From an uncultured Fretibacterium sp. (GTDB taxonomy: Bacteria > Synergistota > Synergistia > Synergistales > Aminobacteriaceae), in NCBI GenBank assembly GCA_937915755.1, contig CALGGR010000147.1, positions 11,792 through 75,791 of the forward strand: a DNA stretch of 64,000 bases, written 5' to 3'. The notes below the pieces were generated by a model. The model was not told the origin of the DNA, did no database searches, and was given only the letters and a program-made list of their open reading frames with translations. Both the position numbers and the translations under genes were made by a program. Below, piece after piece: positions 16,991-24,650 of the stretch. How positions within the stretch are numbered: the stretch's first letter is position 1; each line of letters starts with the position of its first letter.

Positions 16991-17831
16991 TCAACTGCCA
17001 CTCACAGAGAAGCCCCGTAGCAATCATCATCGAACTCCACGTACCCGCAATCATTCCCACGAGCATCGCATAGCTGAATGCCATCAGCACAGGCCCTCCC
17101 CATACGCACAGCGCAATCACAGGGAAAAGCGTCGTCAGCGTCGTGTTGATCGTTCTGGCTAACGTCTGGTTCAGAGATTTGTTGACGAGGTTCAGGATAC
17201 CCTCACGCGATAACGTTCCCCAGTTCTCGCGGACACGGTCGAGGATTATTATCGTGTTGTTCAGCGAGTATCCCACGATCGTAAGGATTGCCGCAATGAA
17301 CGACGAGCCTATCTCCATCTGCGTCAGCGAGAAGAAGCCAAGCGCGATGATTACATCATGCACCAGCGGTACAACGCTGACCACCGCAAACCTGAACTGG
17401 AATCGCAGCGTTATGTATATCAGGATTGCAATGAGTGCGATCGTTACACCGATTACAGCCTGCCTCCTGAGTTCACCGCCGACAACTGGCCCAACCTTCT
17501 CGAAGCCCGTAACCTTCATGTCGGAATATTTCTCGCTGAGTGCCTTTACGACAGCTTCACGGCTCTGCTCCGTGTCCTCGTTGGTGCGGATTATGATTCC
17601 TTTCTCGCCGAAATTCTGAATCATTGCACCCTTCGCAACGATTGCGGAGATTACATCGCGCACTTCGGCAATGTCAGGACGGTTGTCGAACTCCGTCTGA
17701 ATTACGTTGCCACCCGTGAAGTCAATCCCTAGATTGAGGCCCTTCGTGAGCAGAAGCACAAGACTGGCAGCCACGAGGATAAGGCTGACAATGAGGGCGA
17801 ACTTCCTGTACTTCATGAAATCTATTCTCAT
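16983..17831 (-). CDS. secF: Protein translocase subunit SecF
   Basis: 282 residues. N-terminal membrane helix, then GIDFTGGNVIQTEF, the short periplasmic domain, and five further helices including the conserved GYSLNNTIIILDRVRENWGTL segment and LNQTLARTINTTLTTLF. Together with SecD it uses the proton motive force to help proteins finish crossing the membrane. Last gene of eno-ridA-yajC-secD-secF; starts one base overlapping the secD stop region. Complete. Confidence 0.95.
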   Translation of the reverse strand: MRIDFMKYRKFALIVSLILVAASLVLLLTKGLNLGIDFTGGNVIQTEFDNRPDIAEVRDVISAIVAKGAMIQNFGEKGIIIRTNEDTEQSREAVVKALSEKYSDMKVTGFEKVGPVVGGELRRQAVIGVTIALIAILIYITLRFQFRFAVVSVVPLVHDVIIALGFFSLTQMEIGSSFIAAILTIVGYSLNNTIIILDRVRENWGTLSREGILNLVNKSLNQTLARTINTTLTTLFPVIALCVWGGPVLMAFSYAMLVGMIAGTWSSMMIATGLLCEWQLRK

Positions 17832-19219
17832 TACTTCCTCACTATCTCCTTTCCGCGCCTTACGAACAACTGCAATATAGCCCGTGTTACGACAATGTTT
17901 GCGAATACGCTTGCAACAAGACCAACCGACAAGGTTACGCCGAACCCGCGCACTGAGCCTGAACCGAAGTAGAACAGTACGAGTGCCGCTATCAGCGTCG
18001 TGATGTTGGAGTCGAGAATCGTAACCAGTGCTTTCCTGAAGCCCGCATCAAGTGCCGCCATCGGTGTCTTTCCGGTCTTCTGCTCCTCTTTGACGCGCTC
18101 ATATATCAGAACGTTTCCGTCAACAGCCATTCCGAGAGTGAGAATAATTCCAGCGATGCCCGGAAGTGTCAGAGTTGCGTTGAATGCAATAAGCCCCGCG
18201 AATATCAACAGCACCGTAACAGCAAGTGCCAGATCCGCAGCGAGTCCCCTGAACTGGTAGTATAGCAGCATGAAGACGAGTACCATTCCCGCGCCGAAGA
18301 GTCCGGCTTCGAGTCCCTGCTTGATACTGTCAGCACCCAAGCTCGGCCCTACTGACCTGTTCTCTGCAATCTCGACCGCAACAGGAAGCGCGCCAGCCTT
18401 GAGCATTATCGCGAGCCTTCCTGCCTCGTCAGCCGTGAAGCGTCCAGTAATTTGCGCATGTCCTCCCGAAATCCTGTCCTGAACTACGGGGGCAGAGATT
18501 ACAACGTTGTCGAGGACTATTGCGAGCTGCTTGCCGATTAGACGTGCCGTTGCCTCCTCAAAGAGCCTTGCGCCCTCAGAGCTGAACTCAAGTGAAACGC
18601 CCATTCGCCCGAGACTGTCGGGATTCACCGCGGCGTTTATGAGGTCTTTTCCTGAGAGAAGGACAGGCCCCAAGAGGTAGAAGCGTCCCTGTTCCTCAGC
18701 GGGTGCAACGATTGCTCCGACGGTGTCCTTTGCACGTGCCTGAAAGTCCGCGCTTGAGTTACTGAGCTGGTCAATAGCTTTCTGCCATCTCTCCTGAGCC
18801 TGTACGAACTGAATGTCGCTGTCGTAATTGCTCCTTATTGGCGCAGGGGGAGGAGTTCCGGTTGAGTCAATGACCTCGCGGAAATCCATCTGAGCCGTCC
18901 TTCCGATAAGCTCAAGTGCGGCCGCAGGGTCCTGAATGCCGGGAAGGTCAACGATTATTCTGTCCGTCCCAGACTTCTGGATTATAGGCTCGGCAACTCC
19001 GTACTGGTCAATACGATTCCTTAGAACTGCAAGAAGCCTGTCGATACTGTCATCACGAAGCGGGTTCTCTGGTGTGTCTTTTGCCTGAAGAACTATGTGC
19101 GCACCGCCCCTCAAGTCAAGCCCTAAGTTCAGGCCGTCCCTGTTGAAGTAAGCGAAGCACAAAGCTCCGGCGATGACGATTAACACAAACCAGAGGCGTA
19201 ATCTGTCGGTGCGGTTCAT
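17831..19219 (-). CDS. secD: Protein translocase subunit SecD
   Basis: 462 residues. Membrane helix near residues 8-25, LGLDLRGGAHIVLQ, periplasmic P1 region with VLRNRIDQYGVAEPIIQKSG and DLPGIQDP, then six membrane segments with AVDGNVLIYERVKEEQKTGK and the DSNITTLIAALVLF stretch. Shorter than the E. coli protein, as in many bacteria. Sits between yajC and secF in the usual order, with one-base overlaps on both sides. Confidence 0.95.
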   Translation of the reverse strand: MNRTDRLRLWFVLIVIAGALCFAYFNRDGLNLGLDLRGGAHIVLQAKDTPENPLRDDSIDRLLAVLRNRIDQYGVAEPIIQKSGTDRIIVDLPGIQDPAAALELIGRTAQMDFREVIDSTGTPPPAPIRSNYDSDIQFVQAQERWQKAIDQLSNSSADFQARAKDTVGAIVAPAEEQGRFYLLGPVLLSGKDLINAAVNPDSLGRMGVSLEFSSEGARLFEEATARLIGKQLAIVLDNVVISAPVVQDRISGGHAQITGRFTADEAGRLAIMLKAGALPVAVEIAENRSVGPSLGADSIKQGLEAGLFGAGMVLVFMLLYYQFRGLAADLALAVTVLLIFAGLIAFNATLTLPGIAGIILTLGMAVDGNVLIYERVKEEQKTGKTPMAALDAGFRKALVTILDSNITTLIAALVLFYFGSGSVRGFGVTLSVGLVASVFANIVVTRAILQLFVRRGKEIVRK

Positions 19220-19593
19220 TAAGATGCTGCCTCCGTTTTTGCCTGACGTTTACCCTGAACGGCTGACTTCAGGATTGTAACGCGGACACCTTCAGCAATC
19301 TCAATCTGGAACGAGTCATCACGAACTTCTCGGACTGTCCCGTAGAAACCGCCAATTGTGATAACCTGGTCTCCCCTTGAAATGCTGTCAATCATATTCT
19401 TCTGCTGTTTGTCGCGTTTCTTCTGTGGGCGAATGATGAAGAAATAGAATATCAGCACGAATATAGCAAGCGGGAATAACATACCCATGAGACCGCCCTG
19501 CTGTGCTGCTGCTCCTCCTTCTGCACCCGAACCACCGCCCGTTGAAGGCGCGCTGCCTCCGCACGGGTTTACTGCTGTTGTTGATTCTGCCAT
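19219..19593 (-). CDS. yajC: Preprotein translocase subunit YajC
   Basis: 124 residues. A Gly/Ala-rich N terminus, one membrane helix (GMLFPLAIFVLIFYFFII), the RPQKKRDKQQK patch and the small cytoplasmic domain SISRGDQVITIGGFYGTVREV. Accessory subunit of SecDF. The N-terminal Gly/Ala stretch is longer than in the E. coli protein. Confidence 0.93.
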   Translation of the reverse strand: MAESTTAVNPCGGSAPSTGGGSGAEGGAAAQQGGLMGMLFPLAIFVLIFYFFIIRPQKKRDKQQKNMIDSISRGDQVITIGGFYGTVREVRDDSFQIEIAEGVRVTILKSAVQGKRQAKTEAAS

Positions 19594-19617
19594 CTTGAAA
19601 AACTTACCTCCAAAAAA

Positions 19618-20040
19618 TTATTTCCTTCGCCACGCTACTGCTTCAATCTCGATTTTAACACCCTTAGGCAAGTCTTTCACAGCAACGAATGATCTTGCCG
19701 GAGCGTCTTTCGGGAAATACTCAGCGTAGACGGCGTTGACTTCCGCAAAGTCCACGATTTCAGCGGCGAACACAGTAGTCTTCACCACGTCGGAAAGAGT
19801 GTACCCGCCGGCCTCAACAATGGCCTTGAGATTTTCGAGCGAACGTTTGGCCTGAGCTTTTACGTCAGCGGGAATCTCACCTGTTGCGGGGTCTACCGGG
19901 ATCTGTCCCGAGACATAGAGGAACTCTCCCGCCTGTATAGCCTGAGAGTAAGGGCCGATTGCTGCGGGAGCTTTGTCGGTTGAAACTGCGCGCTTAATGT
20001 CGGACTGCGCAAAGATGATTTCAGGGTCTACTAATGCCAT
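19618..20040 (-). CDS. ridA: RidA family reactive-imine deaminase
   Basis: 140 residues, slightly longer than the usual 125-130 because of an N-terminal MALVDPEIIFAQS extension; AGGGGATAAG precedes the ATG. Family features: KAPAAIGPYSQAI, FLYVSGQIPVDP, VVKTTVFAAEI, APARSFVAVKDLPKGVKIEIEAVA, with the active-site Arg and the Glu near the end. Hydrolyses reactive enamine/imine intermediates from PLP enzymes. Nine bases after the enolase stop. Confidence 0.92.
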   Translation of the reverse strand: MALVDPEIIFAQSDIKRAVSTDKAPAAIGPYSQAIQAGEFLYVSGQIPVDPATGEIPADVKAQAKRSLENLKAIVEAGGYTLSDVVKTTVFAAEIVDFAEVNAVYAEYFPKDAPARSFVAVKDLPKGVKIEIEAVAWRRK

Positions 20041-20049
20041 CTTATCCCC

Positions 20050-21342
20050 TTACTTCCACATAGGTGAATATCTGTCGAGCTTGGCATACTTCGCTGTGTC
20101 GCCGAGTTCTTCCTCAATCCTGAGAAGCTGGTTGTACTTCGCGATTCTGTCTGTACGTGCAATGCTTCCAGTCTTAATTTGTCCTGCGCGTGTTGCGACT
20201 GAGAGGTCAGCAATGAAAGTGTCCGCTGTCTCGCCTGAACGGTGGGATACAACAGCTGCGTAACCTGCCTCGCCGGCCATGCGGATAACCTGAAGGGTCT
20301 CGCTAACTGTTCCGATCTGGTTGAGCTTTACGAGAACTGCATTCGCTACGCCTTCGGAAATTCCCTTCGCGAGAATCTTGGGGTTCGTAACGAAGAGGTC
20401 ATCGCCGACAAGCTGGATTTTCTTTCCGAGTGAAGCAGTGAGAGCTGCCCAGCCTTCCCAGTCATCCTCAGCGCAGCCGTCCTCGATTGAGATTAACGGG
20501 TAATTTGCCGCAAGATCCTCATACATCTTCACGAGGTCTGCTGAAGTGTACTCCGCACCGCCGCTCTTGGTGAAAACGTACTTGTTCTTGCTGGTGTCGA
20601 AGAACTCTGACGAAGCCACGTCAAGCGCGAAGCTTACATCATCGCCGGGCCTGTAGCCAGCCTTGTTGATGGCCTCCATGAGAAGGTCGAGTGCTTCCCT
20701 GTTGTCCTTGAGGTTGGGAGCGAATCCGCCTTCATCGCCAACACCTGTTGAGTAACCGCGAGCCTTTGTGCAGCCCTTGAGAGCGTGATAGACCTCTGCG
20801 CCCATTCTGAGAGCCTCAGCGAATGACTCAGCATTGTGGGGGACGATCATGAACTCCTGGAAGTCTACGGTTGAGTCAGCGTGTGCGCCGCCGTTGATGA
20901 CGTTCATCATTGGAGTGGGAAGGAGACCTCCGCCGATTCCGCCGAGCCACTGATAGAGGGGTACGCCGTGAGACTCTGCAGCTGCCCTTGCGTTTGCCAT
21001 TGATACGCCGAGAATTGCATTTGCGCCGAGCTTTGACTTTCCTTCAGTTCCGTCGAGAGCAATCATTGCGCGGTCGAGTGCGCCCTGATCGTCAGCGTCC
21101 ATTCCGAGAATTTCGGGAGCAATCTTCTCGTTTACGTTTTCGACAGCGTGCTGAACGCCCTTACCGCCGTAACGTGCTTCCTTGTCGCGAAGCTCTAATG
21201 CCTCGTGAACGCCTGTTGATGCGCCTGAAGGAACGGCAGCTCTTCCCATTGAGCCGTCCTCAAGGTACACGTCAACTTCAACTGTGGGGTTGCCTCTTGA
21301 GTCAAGTATTTCGCGGCCATGAATACCGATAATTGATGCCAT
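20050..21342 (-). CDS. eno: Enolase
   Basis: 430 residues, full length. Converts 2-phosphoglycerate to phosphoenolpyruvate. N terminus IHGREILDSRGNPTVEVDV, PSGASTGVHEALELRD, the metal ligands in SFALDVASSEF, SIEDGCAEDDWEGW and LVGDDLFVTNP, the catalytic Lys in LVKLNQIGTVSET, and the closing SHRSGETADTFIADLSVAT. First gene of the unit that continues through ridA and yajC to secF. A promoter lies just upstream. Confidence 0.97.
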   Translation of the reverse strand: MASIIGIHGREILDSRGNPTVEVDVYLEDGSMGRAAVPSGASTGVHEALELRDKEARYGGKGVQHAVENVNEKIAPEILGMDADDQGALDRAMIALDGTEGKSKLGANAILGVSMANARAAAESHGVPLYQWLGGIGGGLLPTPMMNVINGGAHADSTVDFQEFMIVPHNAESFAEALRMGAEVYHALKGCTKARGYSTGVGDEGGFAPNLKDNREALDLLMEAINKAGYRPGDDVSFALDVASSEFFDTSKNKYVFTKSGGAEYTSADLVKMYEDLAANYPLISIEDGCAEDDWEGWAALTASLGKKIQLVGDDLFVTNPKILAKGISEGVANAVLVKLNQIGTVSETLQVIRMAGEAGYAAVVSHRSGETADTFIADLSVATRAGQIKTGSIARTDRIAKYNQLLRIEEELGDTAKYAKLDRYSPMWK

Positions 21343-21383
21343 GAAAAATTTTCCTCCTAATGATGAGTTTTTAGTTATGCCTA

Positions 21384-21412
21384 ATTATAAATGGCAACTG
21401 GCAAAATGAAAA
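21384..21412 (-). promoter_or_regulatory. Promoter of the eno operon
   Basis: On the minus strand TTTTCA, 17 bases, TATAAT, ending about 41 bases before the eno ATG; AGGAGG follows at the ribosome site. Four of six -35 bases and all -10 bases match the sigma-70 consensus. Confidence 0.6.
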
Positions 21413-21471
21413 CGGTTTTTTACGTGAACTGATATATAATTTGCGGAACTAAGATCGAAGGAGCGATATTT

Positions 21472-21693
21472 ATGGAACTTACAGCGGCACCAAAATATGA
21501 CTGGCGGAACGTTCGTATGTACGACGAGGACGGAAGACAGATCACGAACCCAAAAGTACTGCGCTCTATGGCTGAGGCAATGGAGCTCGGTGATGCGTGG
21601 GAAAGACGAATGGAAAGCTATCACCTTGAGGAGATTTTCGGCAAATACGACGAGGAGGACGCGGACATTGACACCGAAGAAGAAGACTACTGA
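21472..21693 (+). CDS. Putative antitoxin of a YafQ-type toxin-antitoxin pair
   Basis: 73 residues with GAAGGAG before the ATG. Strongly acidic C-terminal half (EEIFGKYDEEDADIDTEEEDY) after a mixed N-terminal part (YDWRNVRMYDEDGRQITNP). I do not recognise the family; it is not an obvious RelB/DinJ ribbon-helix-helix. Called an antitoxin from size, acidity and position directly before a toxin-like gene. A TATAAT at 21435-21440 is its likely -10 box. Confidence 0.6.
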   Translation: MELTAAPKYDWRNVRMYDEDGRQITNPKVLRSMAEAMELGDAWERRMESYHLEEIFGKYDEEDADIDTEEEDY

Positions 21694-21721
21694 GAGGAAG
21701 CGCACACCGTTCCCCAGAGAA

Positions 21722-21997
21722 GTGCTATACACAAAGGACTTCGCAGATGATTGGGAAAATTTGGAGCGTTCCGGGAAACATGACATGAACGTCATCAAGG
21801 AAGCCATTGCTTTACTGGTGAAGCATATTCCAATTCCCTCTGAATGGAGAGACCATCAGCTCAAGGGAGAATGGAAAGATTTTAGGGAATGCCACGTGAA
21901 GGGTGATCTGCTTCTTGTTTATCGAATACTCAAGAAGTCGTATTGCGAGGTAGCTGTGTTCTCCTATGTCGGTACGCACTCTGAAATATTCGGTTAG
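21722..21997 (+). CDS. YafQ-type (RelE superfamily) mRNA interferase toxin
   Basis: 91 residues from a GTG at 21722. The product fits YafQ: VLYTKDFADDWENL, then DHQLKGEWKDFRECHVKGDLLLVYRI and a final YVGTHSEIFG. With this start H45, H58, D62 and H86 correspond to the catalytic residues known for E. coli YafQ. Family members cleave mRNA on the ribosome. The start is uncertain: the best ribosome site (GAGAGGAAG right after the antitoxin stop) lies about 20 bases upstream of the GTG, and the longer open frame through the antitoxin gene is clearly a shadow. Translational coupling to the antitoxin is likely. Confidence 0.8.
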   Translation: MLYTKDFADDWENLERSGKHDMNVIKEAIALLVKHIPIPSEWRDHQLKGEWKDFRECHVKGDLLLVYRILKKSYCEVAVFSYVGTHSEIFG

Positions 21998-22029
21998 CAC
22001 AAAGTGAGTCCGTGCAGAAAAATAGCTGT

Positions 22030-22060
22030 CCCCCTGCTGAAAGTGGCGGGGGATATTTTT
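22030..22060 (+). terminator. Terminator after the toxin gene
   Basis: CCCCC and GGGGG arms around a short loop are followed by ATATTTTTG on the plus strand. A second A/T-centred palindrome (GGGGAAAA...TTTTCCCC) sits just behind, before the convergent prs gene. Confidence 0.75.
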
Positions 22061-22143
22061 GTTGAGGGGAAAAATTTTCCCCCCGGCGTTTTGGCCGGAG
22101 GCATGTGAATGGCTAATGGCTTAGTTAAGATTGGGGTGCCTCA

Positions 22144-23109
22144 TCACTCGAACATCGCGCTTATAGGCTCCTCGCTGTGAACCCTCTTTATCGCCTCAGC
22201 AAACGCTGGCGCAATCGAAAGCTGAAGTATTTTGCCGATCTTCTTCTCCGGCGGAAGCGGTATAGTGTCAGAGAATATCAGCCTCTCAATCGCTGACTTC
22301 CCTATGTTCTCAAGCGCATTCCCAGAAAGCACAGCATGTGTTGCGCACGCAAATACCCTCTTGCTCCCGCGCTCCATAAGTCCGTCGGCAGCATGGCATA
22401 TCGTTCCCGCCGTGTCGATAATGTCATCAACGAGAATTGCAGTCCTTCCCTTTATGTTGCCCACGATGTCCATAACTTCGGACTTGTTCGCAACGTCATG
22501 GGAACGCCTCTTGTCGACAATCGCAATGTCAACATTCAGCTTCATCGCAAACTTCCTTGCCCTCGCTACTCCTCCAGTGTCAGGAGAAACTACAACAACA
22601 TTCCCGGCCTTCAGATCGTCTGCAAGAAACTCCTTGAAATACCCCGCGAAAAGATTCATCGCCGTCAAATGGTCCACAGGTATGTCGAAGAACCCCTGTA
22701 TCTGCCCAGCGTGAAGATCTGCCGTTATAACCCTGTCAACTCCGCCGTGTGCAATAAGATTCGCAACAAGTTTAGCCGTAATTGGCTCGCGAGGTTTCGC
22801 TTTCCTGTCCTGCCGGCAATAACCGAAGTACGGGATCACAGCGTTCACGTAATGCGCCGATGCACGTTTCACAGCGTCCGCCATAATCAGCAAGTTCATG
22901 ATGTTCTCGTTCGTTGGTGAACATGTAGGCTGTATGATGAACACGTCAGCACCCCTCACGCTCTCGTTGAACCTGAGTCCTGTCTCGCCGTCCGAAAACT
23001 TGAAGCTCTTGACATCAGCAAGCGGTATTCCAAGCTCATCGCATATCTTCTTCGCAAACTCAGGATGCGAATTTCCTGAGATTATCTTGAGACCGTTCCC
23101 TCTGGACAT
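22144..23109 (-). CDS. prs: Ribose-phosphate pyrophosphokinase
   Basis: 321 residues, normal length. Makes PRPP from ribose 5-phosphate and ATP. Landmarks: ISGNSHPEFAKKICDELG, the flexible loop YCRQDRKAKPREPITAK, DLHAGQIQGFFDIPVDHL, VVSPDTGGVARARKFA and the PRPP-binding AILVDDIIDTAGTI. Two bases after glmU, so co-transcribed with it, the same pairing seen in Gram-positive genomes. Confidence 0.96.
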   Translation of the reverse strand: MSRGNGLKIISGNSHPEFAKKICDELGIPLADVKSFKFSDGETGLRFNESVRGADVFIIQPTCSPTNENIMNLLIMADAVKRASAHYVNAVIPYFGYCRQDRKAKPREPITAKLVANLIAHGGVDRVITADLHAGQIQGFFDIPVDHLTAMNLFAGYFKEFLADDLKAGNVVVVSPDTGGVARARKFAMKLNVDIAIVDKRRSHDVANKSEVMDIVGNIKGRTAILVDDIIDTAGTICHAADGLMERGSKRVFACATHAVLSGNALENIGKSAIERLIFSDTIPLPPEKKIGKILQLSIAPAFAEAIKRVHSEEPISAMFE

Positions 23110-23111
23110 AA

Positions 23112-24506
23112 TTACTTTTCCCCCTCTGTGGTTGTTTGATGATGATGGTTACGTAATGACCAGTCCGCGATATTCTTCTGCCTTGCACGTCCTACTCCAA
23201 GAGAATTTTCCGGGACCTTCTGCGTTATCACAGACCCTGCCGCTGTAGCTGCACCGTCCTCAACTTCCGCCGGTGCAACAAACATCGTGTTCGAGCCTAT
23301 GAAACAGTTGTTGCCGATTACAGTCTTGTGCTTCTTCTCCCCGTCATAGTTGCATGTGATACTTCCTGCCCCTATGTTAACGTCATGGCCGAGTGTTGCG
23401 TCTCCCATGTACGACAAGTGAGGTACTTTGCTTCCTTCGCCGATATGCGAGTTCTTAAGCTCGACGAATTTTCCGGCGAATGCACCCTCCTCAAGGACAG
23501 TGTTATCTCGAATGTAGCAGAAAGGCCCGGCCTTTGAACTGTCCCTGAGAATGCTGTTCTCGATCACTGCGTATGCTGTTACAACGACGTTACGGCCTAC
23601 TATGGAGCGTGTTATTATTGAACCTGAACCGATATAGCTCCCCTCGCCAATGATTGAACGTCCCCAAATCTGAACGTTAGGCATTATCGTTACGTCAGGC
23701 ATCAGTACAACGTCAGCACCAATATACACAGTCTCAGGGTCAAGAATCCTCACTCCCTCACTAAGCCATCCCGCAAGAATCTCCCGCCTCATTACGTTCG
23801 AGACATGCGCGAGTTCAGCCTGAGTGTTCACGCCCTGCATCTCCTCTTCCGGCATAATGAACGCTCCTGTTGACATTCCTGCGTCGTTCATGAGACCGAG
23901 TGCGTCGGTTATGTAGTATTCTTTCTGAGCGTTGTTGTTGGTGATTGAGTCTATGATGGAAAGAAGTGATCTTACCCTGAATGCGTAACAGCCTGCGTTT
24001 ACCTCGCGGATTTTTCGCTGTTCCTGTGATGCGTCCTTGTACTCGATGATTGAGACGGAATTTTCACCCCGTATGATTCGGCCGTATGCTCCAGGATTTT
24101 CGGCCTCGAATGTGATTACCGTACAGTCATTTTTCCCTGATGATGCTATCAATTCTCTGAGGCTTTCGGGTCTCATCAGGGGAACATCGCCGTTGAGAAC
24201 TACGAGAGAGTCATAGTTCCGCCACCATTCACGGGCTGACTTAACCGCGTGCCCTGTGCCTAACTGCTCATGCTGCCATAGAATTTTTACGTCTGGGAAT
24301 TTCTGTGATATGTACGATTCAACTTCTTCGCCGCCCGAACCTACTAAGACGGCTATATTCTCTGGTGATACTCCTGCTGACTTTGCGTTTCGGATAACAT
24401 AATCAATAATCGGTCTGTCTAGAACGGGCTGCAAAACTTTCGGAACTGAGCTTCTCATTCTTGTGCCTTTTCCGGCTGCCATTATGAGAACGCAGAGATT
24501 CTCCAT
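23112..24506 (-). CDS. glmU: Bifunctional UDP-GlcNAc pyrophosphorylase / GlcN-1-P acetyltransferase
   Basis: 464 residues from the ATG at 24506 (GAGGTG upstream); a longer open frame would run into the tRNA gene and is rejected. N-terminal nucleotidyltransferase with LIMAAGKGTRM, LGTGHAVKSA and NGDVPLM; C-terminal left-handed beta-helix of hexapeptides (GEGSYIGSGSIITRSIVG, VGAGSITCNYDGEKKHKT-type segment, IGSNTMFVAPAEV). Supplies UDP-GlcNAc for peptidoglycan and glycolipids. Upstream partner of prs. Confidence 0.95.
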   Translation of the reverse strand: MENLCVLIMAAGKGTRMRSSVPKVLQPVLDRPIIDYVIRNAKSAGVSPENIAVLVGSGGEEVESYISQKFPDVKILWQHEQLGTGHAVKSAREWWRNYDSLVVLNGDVPLMRPESLRELIASSGKNDCTVITFEAENPGAYGRIIRGENSVSIIEYKDASQEQRKIREVNAGCYAFRVRSLLSIIDSITNNNAQKEYYITDALGLMNDAGMSTGAFIMPEEEMQGVNTQAELAHVSNVMRREILAGWLSEGVRILDPETVYIGADVVLMPDVTIMPNVQIWGRSIIGEGSYIGSGSIITRSIVGRNVVVTAYAVIENSILRDSSKAGPFCYIRDNTVLEEGAFAGKFVELKNSHIGEGSKVPHLSYMGDATLGHDVNIGAGSITCNYDGEKKHKTVIGNNCFIGSNTMFVAPAEVEDGAATAAGSVITQKVPENSLGVGRARQKNIADWSLRNHHHQTTTEGEK

Positions 24507-24533
24507 GACTGCATCACCTCTCGTATTATCGTG

Positions 24534-24607
24534 TGGCTGGGATGGGTGGATTCGAACCACCATTACAGGATCCAAAGTCCCGCGTCCTGCCCTTGGACGA
24601 CATCCCA
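24534..24607 (-). tRNA. tRNA-Gln (anticodon TTG)
   Basis: Minus-strand cloverleaf of 74 bases including an encoded CCA. Acceptor TGGGATG pairs with CATCCCA; D arm GTCC..GGAC; anticodon stem CGGGA/TCCTG (one mismatch-type pair) with loop CTTTGGA, anticodon TTG; T arm GGTGG-TTCGAAT-CCACC. Discriminator base G. It sits between ftsH and glmU on the same strand. No intron. Confidence 0.95.
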
Positions 24608-24650
24608 ACGAAACACGCTAATTATTGCCCATTACTTCCAACTCGTCAAG

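Noticed and set aside
21497..21721. N-terminal extension of the YafQ toxin through the antitoxin gene
   Set aside because: These codons are the out-of-frame reading of the antitoxin and give a basic, low-quality sequence; the toxin fold begins at VLYTKDF.
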